Shown piece after piece: positions 9,379-17,956 of a stretch of DNA of 64,000 nucleotides. Below the pieces are notes generated by a model. It ran no database searches. It had not been told where the DNA came from and saw nothing but the letters and a program-made list of their open reading frames with translations. This DNA is from Anabaena cylindrica PCC 7122. GTDB lineage: Bacteria > Cyanobacteriota > Cyanobacteriia > Cyanobacteriales > Nostocaceae. Positions within the stretch are counted from its first letter, which is position 1, and each line of letters opens with the position of its first letter. Made by a program: the position numbers and the translations under genes. The DNA is taken from positions 3,724,001-3,788,000 of the forward strand of contig NC_019771.1 of NCBI RefSeq assembly GCF_000317695.1, given 5' to 3'.

Positions 9379-9984
9379 ATGTTGGAAAATCGGGATTATA
9401 CACTAATCATCGATCATAGTGCTAGTATGGCAAAACTATCAGACAAAGGTGAAAAAAGCAGATGGTTAGCCTTACAGGAATCTACATTTGCCTTAGCTTG
9501 TAAATGTGAACAATTTGATCCCGATGGTATAACAGTTTATCTATTTTCTAGAAAATTTGAACGTTTTGATCATGTGACTTCGGCTAAAGTATCACAGATT
9601 TTTGAAGAAAATATTCCCGCTGATACGACAAATTTAGTAGGTGTACTTCAAGATGCCATTAATAACTACTTTACCCGCAAAGCTGCTGGTCTAAGCAAGC
9701 CCAATGGGGAAATAATTTTAATTATCACTGATGGCAAACAAGATGATAAGCAAGCAGTCTGTGAAGTCATAATCAATGCTACACAGCAAATGGAACACGA
9801 AAAAGAGTTAGGAATTTCAATTATTCAAGTGGGTTCAGATCCTCAAGCCACAAAGTTTCTTAAAGCTTTAGATGATAAGTTGCAAACTGTCGGTGCTAAA
9901 TTTGATATTTGCGATACCATGACTTTAGAACAATTAGAAGAAATGAGTTTAACAGATGTCTTGATGAATGCGATAAACGACTAA
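9379..9984 (+). CDS. VWA domain protein, tandem paralogue 2
   Basis: Also 201 residues and alignable without gaps to its two neighbours. The MIDAS is DHSAS, TTNL and TDGKQDD, so the metal ligands are kept although neighbouring residues are not (Lys to His and Gly to Ala in the first motif; GEP to GKQ in the third). It is the most divergent of the three, which suggests a change of partner. The 98-base gap before it is the largest within the cluster. AGGAG lies about nine bases before the ATG. Confidence 0.87.
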   Translation: MLENRDYTLIIDHSASMAKLSDKGEKSRWLALQESTFALACKCEQFDPDGITVYLFSRKFERFDHVTSAKVSQIFEENIPADTTNLVGVLQDAINNYFTRKAAGLSKPNGEIILIITDGKQDDKQAVCEVIINATQQMEHEKELGISIIQVGSDPQATKFLKALDDKLQTVGAKFDICDTMTLEQLEEMSLTDVLMNAIND

Positions 9985-10026
9985 TTTGATTTTATAGATT
10001 TTGCATCACAACCAGAGGATTTAAAA

Positions 10027-10632
10027 ATGCTAGACAATCGTGATTACACTTTAATTATTGACAAAAGCGGTAGCATGGCTACCCCAGATCAAAAAGGTGG
10101 AAAAAGCAGATGGTTCATAGCCCAAGAATCTACTTTAGCCTTAGCTAGTAAGTGTGAGCAATTTGATCCAGATGGAATCACTGTGTACTTATTTTCTGGT
10201 AAATTTAAACGTTATGAAAACGTCACAGCTAGTAAAGTTGTGCAAATCTTCCAAGAAAACGATCCTTCCGGTACTACTGATTTAGCAGGTGTATTGAAAC
10301 ACGCCACTGATGATTATTTGCAACGCAAATCTAGCAATCAAACTAAACCTAATGGAGAAACAATTTTAGTTGTTACTGATGGTGAACCAGATGATCGTAA
10401 AGCGGTGATGAAGGTAATTATAGAAGCTTCTCGCAAGATAGATCGAGATGAAGAATTAGCTATTTCTTTCATTCAAGTTGGTGCAGATCCCAACGCTACC
10501 CGCTTTCTCAAAATCTTAGATGATGAATTGCAAAGCGCAGGGGCAAAATTTGATATTTGTGACACAATTACAATGGACGAGATGGAAGATATGAGTTTAT
10601 CTGAAGTACTACTCAATGCGATTAATGACTAG
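10027..10632 (+). CDS. VWA domain protein, tandem paralogue 3
   Basis: The third 201-residue copy is closer in motif wording to copy 1 (DKSGSMATPDQ, TDGEPDD) but shares CEQFDPDGITVYLFS with copy 2. It has a full MIDAS set (DKSGS, TTDL, TDGEPDD). An AGAGGA site lies eight bases before the ATG, and the gap to copy 2 is only 42 bases. Together the three look like an old tandem triplication kept under selection, since all three frames are intact. Confidence 0.88.
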   Translation: MLDNRDYTLIIDKSGSMATPDQKGGKSRWFIAQESTLALASKCEQFDPDGITVYLFSGKFKRYENVTASKVVQIFQENDPSGTTDLAGVLKHATDDYLQRKSSNQTKPNGETILVVTDGEPDDRKAVMKVIIEASRKIDRDEELAISFIQVGADPNATRFLKILDDELQSAGAKFDICDTITMDEMEDMSLSEVLLNAIND

Positions 10633-10659
10633 TTATAGACATAATTAGGACTGAAAGCA

Positions 10660-11052
10660 ATGGATTCCATTGATAAGTTATTAGCTGAACTTCAGGCTGA
10701 ATATTTAGAAGCCAAACCACAACCGCAGCAACAAATAACTCCACCTAAACCCTTTATTTCTTCTTCAGCACAGTCAAACTCTTTAATAGATAACTTGTTA
10801 TCAGAAGTTAAAACGGACTTCCTTGAAAAAGATGCTGAGGAAGAATTGAAACAAAAACGAGAATTAGAACAAGAAAAAATTCGCCAAGCACAATTAAAAG
10901 CTAAACAATTAAAAAGTCTAAACAAGCGAGCGAGAGAGTGGTTATCTAAATTAGATCCATTTTCACCTGAAGGACTTTGGTTCGAAAGGTTTGCTGAAGC
11001 ATACCCGTCAAAATTAGAAGCTGCAATTGAGTATCTACAAACCAACAAATAA
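10660..11052 (+). CDS. Small coiled-coil protein downstream of the VWA trio (Slr1339-like)
   Basis: The 130-residue protein starts MDSIDKLLAELQAEYLE and repeats a similar helix at about residues 41-55 (SLIDNLLSEVKTDFLE). A charged coiled coil follows (about 57-90, rich in E, K and Q), then a compact C-terminus with REWLSKLDPFSPEGLWFERFAEAYPSKLEAAIEYL. As I recall it, this layout is that of the cyanobacterial Slr1339 family, described as a salt-stress protein. It starts 27 bases after VWA copy 3, so it is probably in the same operon and may be a partner of the VWA proteins. Confidence 0.7.
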   Translation: MDSIDKLLAELQAEYLEAKPQPQQQITPPKPFISSSAQSNSLIDNLLSEVKTDFLEKDAEEELKQKRELEQEKIRQAQLKAKQLKSLNKRAREWLSKLDPFSPEGLWFERFAEAYPSKLEAAIEYLQTNK

Positions 11053-11108
11053 TATTATCATCCTCAATTGGTAATTTGTAATTATTGCTATGCCCTACTT
11101 TTTACAAA

Positions 11109-11471
11109 TTACAAATTACTATTTTGATGTTGATTAATATGAGATAAATGCTGACTAGCCCATTCATGCATTGCACAGAGAATTGGTTTGAGACTTTCTC
11201 CTAAAGGTGTGAGTGAATATTCTACCTTAGGTGGGATTTGTGCATAGATTTCTCGGTGTACAACACCATCCTCTTCCAATTCTCTAAGTTGCTGAGTGAG
11301 CATCTTTTGAGTAATCCCGTGTAAGGAACGTTGTAACTCACCAAACCTTTTTGCTCCTGTAATTAATTCTCTAATTATTAATACCTTCCAACGTCCACCG
11401 AGGATCTTGATGGTATTTTCTACTTCACAAGTCGGCCTCATCACACTATTGTTTTCTGCTTCTGCTTTCAT
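11109..11471 (-). CDS. HxlR-family transcriptional regulator
   Basis: A 120-residue winged helix protein with the HxlR hallmarks: a Cys near the N-terminus (PTCEVENT), ILGGRWKVLIIRELI, FGELQRSLHGITQKMLTQQLRELEEDG and YSLTPLGESL. Family members bind short palindromes as dimers, and several sense electrophiles or oxidants through the N-terminal Cys. It is transcribed away from a CDGSH protein gene. A 16-base palindrome in the 101-base shared spacer is the likely operator, so it may control both itself and the CDGSH gene. Confidence 0.93.
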   Translation of the reverse strand: MKAEAENNSVMRPTCEVENTIKILGGRWKVLIIRELITGAKRFGELQRSLHGITQKMLTQQLRELEEDGVVHREIYAQIPPKVEYSLTPLGESLKPILCAMHEWASQHLSHINQHQNSNL

Positions 11472-11506
11472 GGTTACTTTTTAGTAAGTATAGTACTTTG
11501 GAGTGC

Positions 11507-11522
11507 CTACTATTCATAGTAG
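11507..11522. promoter_or_regulatory. Palindrome between hxlR-type gene and CDGSH gene (candidate operator)
   Basis: CTACTAT, two bases, ATAGTAG: seven-base perfect arms. It lies 36 bases upstream of the regulator start and 51 bases upstream of the CDGSH start, a good position to repress both divergent promoters. HxlR-type regulators are known to use short palindromes of this kind. Confidence 0.6.
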
Positions 11523-11572
11523 TTGTACATAGGTTAAAGTCAAGAGTAATTTAGAGGAATTAGGAGAACACT

Positions 11573-11809
11573 ATGAACGAACCTGTAATTGCTGATAAAA
11601 AACCTGCGATGTTAGAACTAGAAGCAGGTACTTATTACTGGTGTACCTGTGGAAATTCACAGAATCAGCCTTTTTGTGATGGTGGTCATAAAGGTAGCGA
11701 ATTTATACCCCAAGCTTTTGAATTAACTGATAAGAAAACAGTCGCTTTGTGTCAATGCAAATATACAGCTAATGCTCCTTTTTGTGATGGCGCTCACAGT
11801 AAACTCTAA
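11573..11809 (+). CDS. CDGSH iron-sulfur domain protein (two clusters)
   Basis: The 78-residue protein contains two CDGSH motifs: CTCGNSQNQPFCDGGH (about residues 23-38) and CQCKYTANAPFCDGAH (about 60-75). Each supplies three Cys and one His to a 2Fe-2S cluster, as in mitoNEET-related proteins of the tandem-domain type. Such clusters are redox-active and can be passed to other proteins. A TAGGAG ribosome site precedes the ATG. It faces away from an HxlR regulator, which suggests redox-responsive expression. Confidence 0.93.
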   Translation: MNEPVIADKKPAMLELEAGTYYWCTCGNSQNQPFCDGGHKGSEFIPQAFELTDKKTVALCQCKYTANAPFCDGAHSKL

Positions 11810-12215
11810 TTTGTAATGGGAACAAAAATTAACAGAAACATTTTTTGTTCTAGCAATTAGTGTTAAATCATTACTGTTTAAAAACTCAACAGCCCCTTTT
11901 CCTTTTTTCACCCATTTAGAGAATTGGTAAAGGGGTGTTTTGTATTTGAATATCTTAGAGGATGTGTGAAAAGTATTCAGCGAATATAATTAATTTAATT
12001 ATATTTGCCCATTTACAGCAGGGTTCAGACTTGTCCGTGAACCTCAGTCGAACGGAATCAGGAGTAAAACTGGCTTGGTGTCTGGCTTTTAATTTAGATT
12101 CTATATCATATGGCTACGCCACGCAAGCTATCGGCTAGCGCTCACGGAAGCCTCATTGATATGCAATCCGCTGTAAGTAAGAAATTAGACTTTTAAAACA
12201 TCCTTTTAGATGCAG
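11810..12215. other. Intergenic region, possible weak terminator and repeat debris
   Basis: CCCCTTTT near 11894 and AAAGGGGTGTTTT near 11928 can pair with a long loop and may end the CDGSH transcript. Around 12100-12175 there is repeat material with TGGCTACGCCACGCAAGC and imperfectly inverted ATATCATATG/TGATATGCAA phrases. I see no reading frame worth calling. Confidence 0.5.
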
Positions 12216-14450
12216 TTAAGGTACTTCAATGGGAATCAAGGTATTTTCCGGTAAATAGCTGTGAAAACAACCTTCATCTGCTAAAACTAACATTAGACGC
12301 AGGGAATAATCTGGAGGAACTTGCAAATCTGCCCAGGGTATGGCTATTTCTAAACAAGTATCTAAAGCAGCTTGGGCGCGACTAACACGAGGATGCCATT
12401 GATAGTTATCTCCTGCTTCTCGAAATTGAATTGATTGTGTGAGTAAATTAATTTCTAGATGATGGTGAAACAGGTAATTAACTGGTGATATATCTGGTGC
12501 TTCTGCCAAGGGTACGGGGCTATTAACCATTGTTCTATCTGGATAAAACCAGAGTAAATTCAATTCTGGTGGTAGTTCTTTTCCTGGTGCAATGCCGCTT
12601 TTAAAGTCTACCCGCAAATAAAAATTCAGGTGATCTACTCCATACCAGAGTCTCTGAACGAGGCTGCTGTTGTGCATTGTTCCCCGTGCGCCACCGATTT
12701 CTAAGCGTCCAGCTTTATCCCAGTCTTGTTCATCACCTAGACCATTAATAACTGGATGAATAAAGCCTTCTGGTTTATGATCTGCCCGTGCTGCATGGAC
12801 TTCTAATGGTTTTGTTAAATAGGCTGGTATGGGTTCATTTAAGGCTTTATAAATGCCATAGAGATGTTCACGAAATAACTTGTCAAAGATGGCATCTTGA
12901 TTTGAGGAATGTCCTTCGCCAAACCACCAAAACCAGTCCGATCCTTCGGCTGCATATAAGGCTTCCCAAGCTGCGGGGTTGTTTTCTTCTGTGGCTTCGG
13001 GGTGATTGGCTAGAACTTGTCTAGCGTGTTTGAGGTAGTCCCAGGCACGATTTTTGGCGGGATCACCTATCCAGGTGGTGAAGCTACCATCTACCCAGGA
13101 ACCGCTATGGAGTTGTTCTCCGGGAATGGTGGCTGTGGGGGGGAATTTGTCTATAAATTCGGAGACGGTGACGAGTTTGATGTGAGGTTCGTCACTTAAG
13201 CTTTGATATAGGGTTTCTAGGAAGGGTTTACCATCTTGGGGATAAAATTCCCAGCAATTTTCACCATCTAAGGCGATGGTAACTAACCAGGGCTGTTCGC
13301 TGGGGTTCTCTCTTTGCATTTTAGCGATCGCTTGCAAATGTCCCACTAAGTCTGCTGTAGCCTGTTTTGGAGGCATTGAACTGTATGTAAAACCAATCAA
13401 ATCTGATAATCTATGGTCGCGGAATACTATTGATACATCACCGACTGGAGTTTGCACACGATAAGGACGATAAAGCAATTCTGGTTGCATCACATTGCCA
13501 GCCCCATCTCGATGGAAAAAGTGTTTCAGCGTCCAACCCAAAACGGCTTCATCTGAGCAAATCCACTTAAAACCTTGTTTAATAATATACGGTAAAATTT
13601 CTGGGCTAACTGATTGTTCAGAAGGCCATAAACCGCGTGGTTCCTGTCCAAAGCGGTCTTGATATAAATCCCAAGATTTTTGTAAATGACGGGGAATATC
13701 TTCAGCCCATTGAAAACGATTATCTGGTAAGTTCATGTTGGGGACTGCTACCCGACCGGAATTTGTATCTGCTAACAAGGGTAAAATCGGGTGCGTGTAG
13801 GGGGTTGTGGTGACTTCTAGTTGCCCCGTTTCCTGCATTTTCCGGTGTTGGGGAATAATGCGTCCCAGGATTTGGCGTTGTTTAGAATAAATGCGTTGGC
13901 GATCGCTTAAAGTAAAATTTCGTCCCTGTTCTAACCAAGTTGCAATTTCCGGGTCATCCCAAAACAGCGGGTCAATCCAAGCCAAATTATGCCAAGCCAG
14001 TAAATCGCTGTAATCTGAAGCTTGCCAATTTGCTAAACACCATCCATGTCCATGTTCCTGCCTTTGGTAGTACAACTCAGCATAGCGAGGATGAGGATCA
14101 ATTAGTGTGTGGTGATTCCCATCAAAAAAATGCTCAACAATAAATTCCCTCTGTTCTGTGGTTAACTTTTCAACAGGTGTCAAGCTGGCTGTCAGGTAAG
14201 GATCAAAAGCAGTACCAGCAATATAATCTTCTAGTTGCAAAATCAAAGATGGTACTAAATTCACCGTCTGGTGTAACTTAGGATACTTTTCTAACAGCAA
14301 GATCAAATCCAGATAATCTTTAGTTCCATGTAACCTTACCCAAGGTAGACGGTACTGCTGGCTAAGAGAACCCGCACCACTGCTGCTAGGAGACTTATAC
14401 AGTGGCTGATGTTGATGCCAGATAAAAGCGACATAGAGGGGGTGAGACAT
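12216..14450 (-). CDS. Glycoside hydrolase family 57 protein
   Basis: The 744-residue enzyme begins with the GH57 signature WHQHQPLY. It also shows GLWPSEQSVSPEI, which carries the nucleophile Glu near residue 275, and ALDGENCWEFY, with the acid/base Asp. These are the family's motifs for alpha-amylase, amylopullulanase or 4-alpha-glucanotransferase type reactions on alpha-glucans. The last 170 or so residues form a beta-rich accessory region. No signal peptide is seen, so it should act on internal glycogen or maltodextrin. Other glycogen genes (debranching enzyme, glgC) are in the window but not next to it. Exact specificity cannot be read from the motifs. Confidence 0.92.
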   Translation of the reverse strand: MSHPLYVAFIWHQHQPLYKSPSSSGAGSLSQQYRLPWVRLHGTKDYLDLILLLEKYPKLHQTVNLVPSLILQLEDYIAGTAFDPYLTASLTPVEKLTTEQREFIVEHFFDGNHHTLIDPHPRYAELYYQRQEHGHGWCLANWQASDYSDLLAWHNLAWIDPLFWDDPEIATWLEQGRNFTLSDRQRIYSKQRQILGRIIPQHRKMQETGQLEVTTTPYTHPILPLLADTNSGRVAVPNMNLPDNRFQWAEDIPRHLQKSWDLYQDRFGQEPRGLWPSEQSVSPEILPYIIKQGFKWICSDEAVLGWTLKHFFHRDGAGNVMQPELLYRPYRVQTPVGDVSIVFRDHRLSDLIGFTYSSMPPKQATADLVGHLQAIAKMQRENPSEQPWLVTIALDGENCWEFYPQDGKPFLETLYQSLSDEPHIKLVTVSEFIDKFPPTATIPGEQLHSGSWVDGSFTTWIGDPAKNRAWDYLKHARQVLANHPEATEENNPAAWEALYAAEGSDWFWWFGEGHSSNQDAIFDKLFREHLYGIYKALNEPIPAYLTKPLEVHAARADHKPEGFIHPVINGLGDEQDWDKAGRLEIGGARGTMHNSSLVQRLWYGVDHLNFYLRVDFKSGIAPGKELPPELNLLWFYPDRTMVNSPVPLAEAPDISPVNYLFHHHLEINLLTQSIQFREAGDNYQWHPRVSRAQAALDTCLEIAIPWADLQVPPDYSLRLMLVLADEGCFHSYLPENTLIPIEVP

Positions 14451-14584
14451 AGGGAGTGATCAAGTAATGGGGGGATTGGGTAATAATTTTGAATTATCAA
14501 TGATAGTAATTCATACTGGGTAATTGGTAATGGGTAATTGGTGATTGGTGATTAGAACAATGACTTTCTCATCCTCCCCATCTT

Positions 14585-14628
14585 CCCAAGTCCCCAGTCC
14601 CCAATCCCAAGTCCCCAGTCCCCAATGC
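14585..14628. repeat. STRR1-type repeat (CCCCAGTCCCCAA units)
   Basis: Alternating TCCCAAG, TCCCCAG and TCCCCAA heptamers match the STRR1 family long known from heterocystous cyanobacteria. It abuts the stop codon of the NFU-domain gene, lying directly downstream of its 3' end. A run of GGTAATTG/GGTGATTG units lies just before it (about 14517-14553). Confidence 0.85.
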
Positions 14629-14868
14629 CTAGATAACCTGCTCGATTTCGGAAATTTCGGGGATCATTTCCTTAAGACGGCGTTCAATACCCATTCTCAG
14701 AGTCATTGCTGAACTAGGACAAGAACCGCAAGCACCTTGTAACCGCAGTTTCACAATCGGTCCATCCAGTTCTACGAGTTCCACGTTACCGCCATCAGAC
14801 ATTAGGTAAGGGCGTAATTCATCTAATACGGTCTCCACGTTTTCAGTTGTCAGTTCCAGAGTTGCCAT
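14629..14868 (-). CDS. NifU-like C-terminal (NFU) domain iron-sulfur scaffold
   Basis: The 79-residue protein consists of a single NFU domain: ENVETVLDELRPYLMSDGGNVELVEL, then the CGSCPSS CxxC motif (about residues 47-50) and the RRLKEMIPEI helix. Such small NFU proteins bind a 4Fe-4S or 2Fe-2S cluster between two subunits and pass it to targets, including photosystem I components in cyanobacteria. It has the usual length of the cyanobacterial stand-alone form. It is a single gene, with free DNA upstream. Confidence 0.95.
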   Translation of the reverse strand: MATLELTTENVETVLDELRPYLMSDGGNVELVELDGPIVKLRLQGACGSCPSSAMTLRMGIERRLKEMIPEISEIEQVI

Positions 14869-15419
14869 AGTTGTAGACCTGCTAAATTAACGATTGGGGT
14901 GGAAATTGGAATTTAGGAATTATATCCTTTACCCAAAATATCCAAAATTTATGCTTTTGCTGATTTAAATCGATCCTAGATCTAATTGTCGCTATATTGT
15001 CAGTTATCTGTTTTTGATCACTAAAGCAACTTGATATTAGGATAGGTAAAATTAGTGATGGAATGAGCCGCATTCCAGGAAACATCACTAATACCATTTT
15101 CATACTCTTCTCCCACTTGCTTAGTCATGATGTAATAATCATCAAATTTTTCATAAGTGTCTGTAAATTTCAGCACACTGCTAAATTCATTGATCTAAGA
15201 GCCGCAAAATACCACAATAGCGATTGGCAATGTAACCATGACCAGTATCAAAGTAGTCTAAAGTCTCAATGAATAAAGCCATACGACCCATGACTCGATT
15301 TTCTTGATAAATTTTGCGATCGCGGATTTTGTACTGGGAATCTATAGATTTATCCTTGGCTAAAACTGTCACTGAGTCTGTTTCATCTGAATTTAAGACT
15401 TTCTCTATTTATGACAGAT
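14869..15419. other. Long intergenic region between NFU gene and zinc-ribbon TPR gene
   Basis: About 550 bases with no persuasive gene. A 61-codon minus-strand frame at 15187-15372 (MGRMALFIETLDYFDTGHGY in its middle) has a fairly protein-like composition and could be a fragment, but no family is recognised and it has no clear ribosome site. One HIP1 octamer occurs near 15318. Regulatory signals for the NFU gene should lie at 14869-15000. Confidence 0.45.
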
Positions 15420-15857
15420 TTAATTACTTTTTGCCATTAGCTTGATCATTTGTAGACAATCACAAGCGATCGCATTTTGTGGGTCAAACTTGAGTGCTTG
15501 TTGCCAAGATGCGATCGCTTCTCTCCATTCTCCTTGCAATGCCGATAATTTCCCAGCTAAGGCATGGAAGTCTGCATTGCTGTAATACAAAGCTAGAGCT
15601 TGATTGTTCTGCGTTGCTGCTTCTGGATAACGCCCTGTTGACAATAAATGCAGTGCTTGTCTGTGATACCAGATAGCTTGGTCGTGCAGACTGAGCAAGT
15701 CAGATAAATCGGCTTTGCAGCGTCTACAAGTTGGAGAGGAAACAGGAGGGGGAAATAGAGAAGTATTGCTATCAGTTTCTCCCTCTTGCTCCCCGCTCCT
15801 TTTCTCACCTGTTCCCTTTGTCGGACGATAAACTACACCACAGACAGGACATTTCAT
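15420..15857 (-). CDS. Zinc-ribbon TPR protein downstream of Hsp70
   Basis: The 145-residue protein opens with CPVC (residues 3-6) and has CRRC near residue 45, four cysteines that can hold one zinc. Between them is a Gly/Glu/Ser-rich insert which, at the DNA level, looks like a GAGCGGGGAGCAAGAGGGAG-type low-complexity repeat. Two tetratricopeptide repeats follow (about 60-135). It begins 6 bases after the Hsp70 stop, so the two are co-transcribed, and it may present clients or partners to that Hsp70. Exact function is unknown. Confidence 0.75.
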   Translation of the reverse strand: MKCPVCGVVYRPTKGTGEKRSGEQEGETDSNTSLFPPPVSSPTCRRCKADLSDLLSLHDQAIWYHRQALHLLSTGRYPEAATQNNQALALYYSNADFHALAGKLSALQGEWREAIASWQQALKFDPQNAIACDCLQMIKLMAKSN

Positions 15858-15863
15858 GATTTC

Positions 15864-17606
15864 TCACTCTGACTCATTGGAAATTGCGTAGTAAAGAAAA
15901 TCTGAGAGTTCTTCTTGTAATTGGGGTAATTCTGCACTCTTGTTTGCGATCGCATTTTCAATCTGGGCTAATAAGTCTTGTAATTCCTCTGCTTGTTCAG
16001 AATCTATGGTCAGAAGTGTTTGTTGAGCGCGGTCTAAAAGTGCTGTTAATTCTGGATCAATTTCTGCTGCTGAGATGTCAATTGTTTCATCACTTGCAAA
16101 CAAGGCATCTAAATCTGCCCTGGCTTGTTTCAATTCATGGCTAGAAAGCTTCTGGATACCTGCATTATTGACTACTAGCGTTCCTTGTTGCCCATTGCCT
16201 TTTTCAGTCGTGGTGACAGTGAGAATGCCATTCACATCAAAGTCAAAGTGAACCTCGATTTGAATACCTCCTGCTGGTTTGGGTGGTAAGTTCTCTACCT
16301 TAAAAGAACCTAGAGGAACATTTTCTTCGGCGATCGTATTTTCTCCTTGAAAAACTTCAATTTCTACAATTTCTTGTTCATCAGACACGGTGCAATAAAC
16401 ATGAGAGCGAGAAACAGGGACAACGCTGTTACGGGGAATAATCACACTGAAGTAACCCGGCATTATACCCATTAGTGTAGACACAGCCGCAGAAATACCC
16501 AAGGAATGGGGAATCACATCGACAAGAATGGCATCAACCGATTCACCTATTAACACCCCAGCTTGTAAAGCTGCTCCCAACGCCACACAAAGGTCTGGTT
16601 GAATGCCATCACTAGGAGCTTGTCCCAGATGTTCTGAAATCATTTCTTGCACCAGAGGGATGCGCGTAGAACCACCAACTAAGATGATTCGGTCAATATC
16701 ACCGGGTAATAGGTCAGCATCGGTGAGGGCGCGGTCAATTGCCTCTAAGGTTTCTGTTAACAAGGGACGAATTAATTTTTCCAAATCAGCTCGTGCTACT
16801 TCTGTCTCTAGATGGAGAGCAGTCTTACCTTTACTACCTAAAAAGGCTTCTCGAACTGTGGCAAAAGCGTGGGAACTCAAGTCAATTTTTAACTGCTCGG
16901 CTGCTCGTAAAAGACGCGCTTGGGTGACGGCATCATCGGGTACATCCACACCATGCTGTTTACGAAATAGATCCACTAAATAGAGTTGTAACAGCCTATC
17001 AAAATCGTCTCCACCCAAGCGGTTGTTACCATGAGTGGCTAGAACTTCTGTGACTTCGCCTGTAATTTCGACTACCGACACATCAAAAGTCCCACCTCCC
17101 AAGTCATAAACCAAAACCCTTTCTGTCTCTTCGGAACGCAAATCGTAAGCTAAAGCAGCTGCTGTTGGTTCGTTGATAATTTGCAGCACCTCCAAACCAG
17201 CAATCTCTCCAGCGGTTTTAGTTGCTTGCCGTTGAGCATCTGTAAAGTAAGCTGGAACTGTAATCACGGCTTGGGTAATTGTTTCTCCTAAAGCATTCTC
17301 AGCCCGTTGTTTCAGGGCGCGGAGAATAATAGCGGAAACTTCATGAGGTAAGTATTCTTTATCGCCTAAAGTGGTTTTGTGGTCAGTTCCCATCCACCGC
17401 TTGATTGACTTCACGGTGCGTTCAGGAGCAGCCGCATATTGACGGAGTGCTTCTCGTCCCACCAGCACCTTACCCGTATCGCTAAATCCCACGCAGGAGG
17501 GTAAAATCAAATCACCATCTTCTCCTGGCAATACCCGCACCTGTCCGTTTTCGACAATTGCCACTTCGGAATTTGTTGTACCTAAATCAATACCGACTGC
17601 TTTCAT
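15864..17606 (-). CDS. Divergent Hsp70 family chaperone (DnaK-like)
   Basis: The 580-residue protein keeps the Hsp70 nucleotide-binding domain: IDLGTTNS at the start, DLGGGTFDVSVVEI near residue 167, and VGGSTRIPLVQ near 310. A substrate-binding beta domain follows (about 385-500). It is shorter than a housekeeping DnaK (about 630-640), with a reduced lid, and it lacks an EEVD-like tail, ending ISNESE. It should be an ATP-dependent chaperone with narrowed clients. A zinc-ribbon TPR gene follows 6 bases later. GrpE and J-like genes lie 6 kb upstream on the same strand beyond an accessory block. It is not the main dnaK, hence no symbol. Confidence 0.9.
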   Translation of the reverse strand: MKAVGIDLGTTNSEVAIVENGQVRVLPGEDGDLILPSCVGFSDTGKVLVGREALRQYAAAPERTVKSIKRWMGTDHKTTLGDKEYLPHEVSAIILRALKQRAENALGETITQAVITVPAYFTDAQRQATKTAGEIAGLEVLQIINEPTAAALAYDLRSEETERVLVYDLGGGTFDVSVVEITGEVTEVLATHGNNRLGGDDFDRLLQLYLVDLFRKQHGVDVPDDAVTQARLLRAAEQLKIDLSSHAFATVREAFLGSKGKTALHLETEVARADLEKLIRPLLTETLEAIDRALTDADLLPGDIDRIILVGGSTRIPLVQEMISEHLGQAPSDGIQPDLCVALGAALQAGVLIGESVDAILVDVIPHSLGISAAVSTLMGIMPGYFSVIIPRNSVVPVSRSHVYCTVSDEQEIVEIEVFQGENTIAEENVPLGSFKVENLPPKPAGGIQIEVHFDFDVNGILTVTTTEKGNGQQGTLVVNNAGIQKLSSHELKQARADLDALFASDETIDISAAEIDPELTALLDRAQQTLLTIDSEQAEELQDLLAQIENAIANKSAELPQLQEELSDFLYYAISNESE

Positions 17607-17956
17607 AAAATTCTAAGTTTAAAAGTTATTTGTCCCAGATGCGATGCCTGCGGCGTTCGCCGAGCGTCTCGAAGAGAGCGCAGCTATCACAAAAGTTCAC
17701 ACTGTATGTAATTACAAAATACCGTATTTTGGCAGCATGACAGCTTTACCATTAGAGATAAGGTTACAAAATATTGACCAAATAATTCATAATTCTTGCT
17801 TGGTAATGCGATCGCTTCAGTCGTCGCAGGCATCGCCCCTAACTCAAAACCAAAATATCACAATATTGTCTGTTCTAATGCTTTTTTATACAGGTTTATC
17901 TCACGCTGCGGAGCAAATTGCTTTAGCAACTTCCCGTAAACATAGCTTAAAGCACT
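17607..17956. other. Intergenic region upstream of the Hsp70 gene
   Basis: It begins with a short repeat (GCGATGCCTGCGGCGTTCGC at 17640). A plus-strand frame with an ATG at 17737 continues into the Uma2 gene's antisense to 17997 and has a moderately protein-like start (MTALPLEIRLQNIDQIIH). It could be the remnant of a gene cut by the neighbouring insertion, but nothing confirms it. The Hsp70 promoter, if separate, must lie here. Confidence 0.4.

Noticed and set aside
13017..13199. Plus-strand frame inside the GH57 gene
   Set aside because: It is antisense to a clear enzyme with conserved motifs, so it is a shadow.
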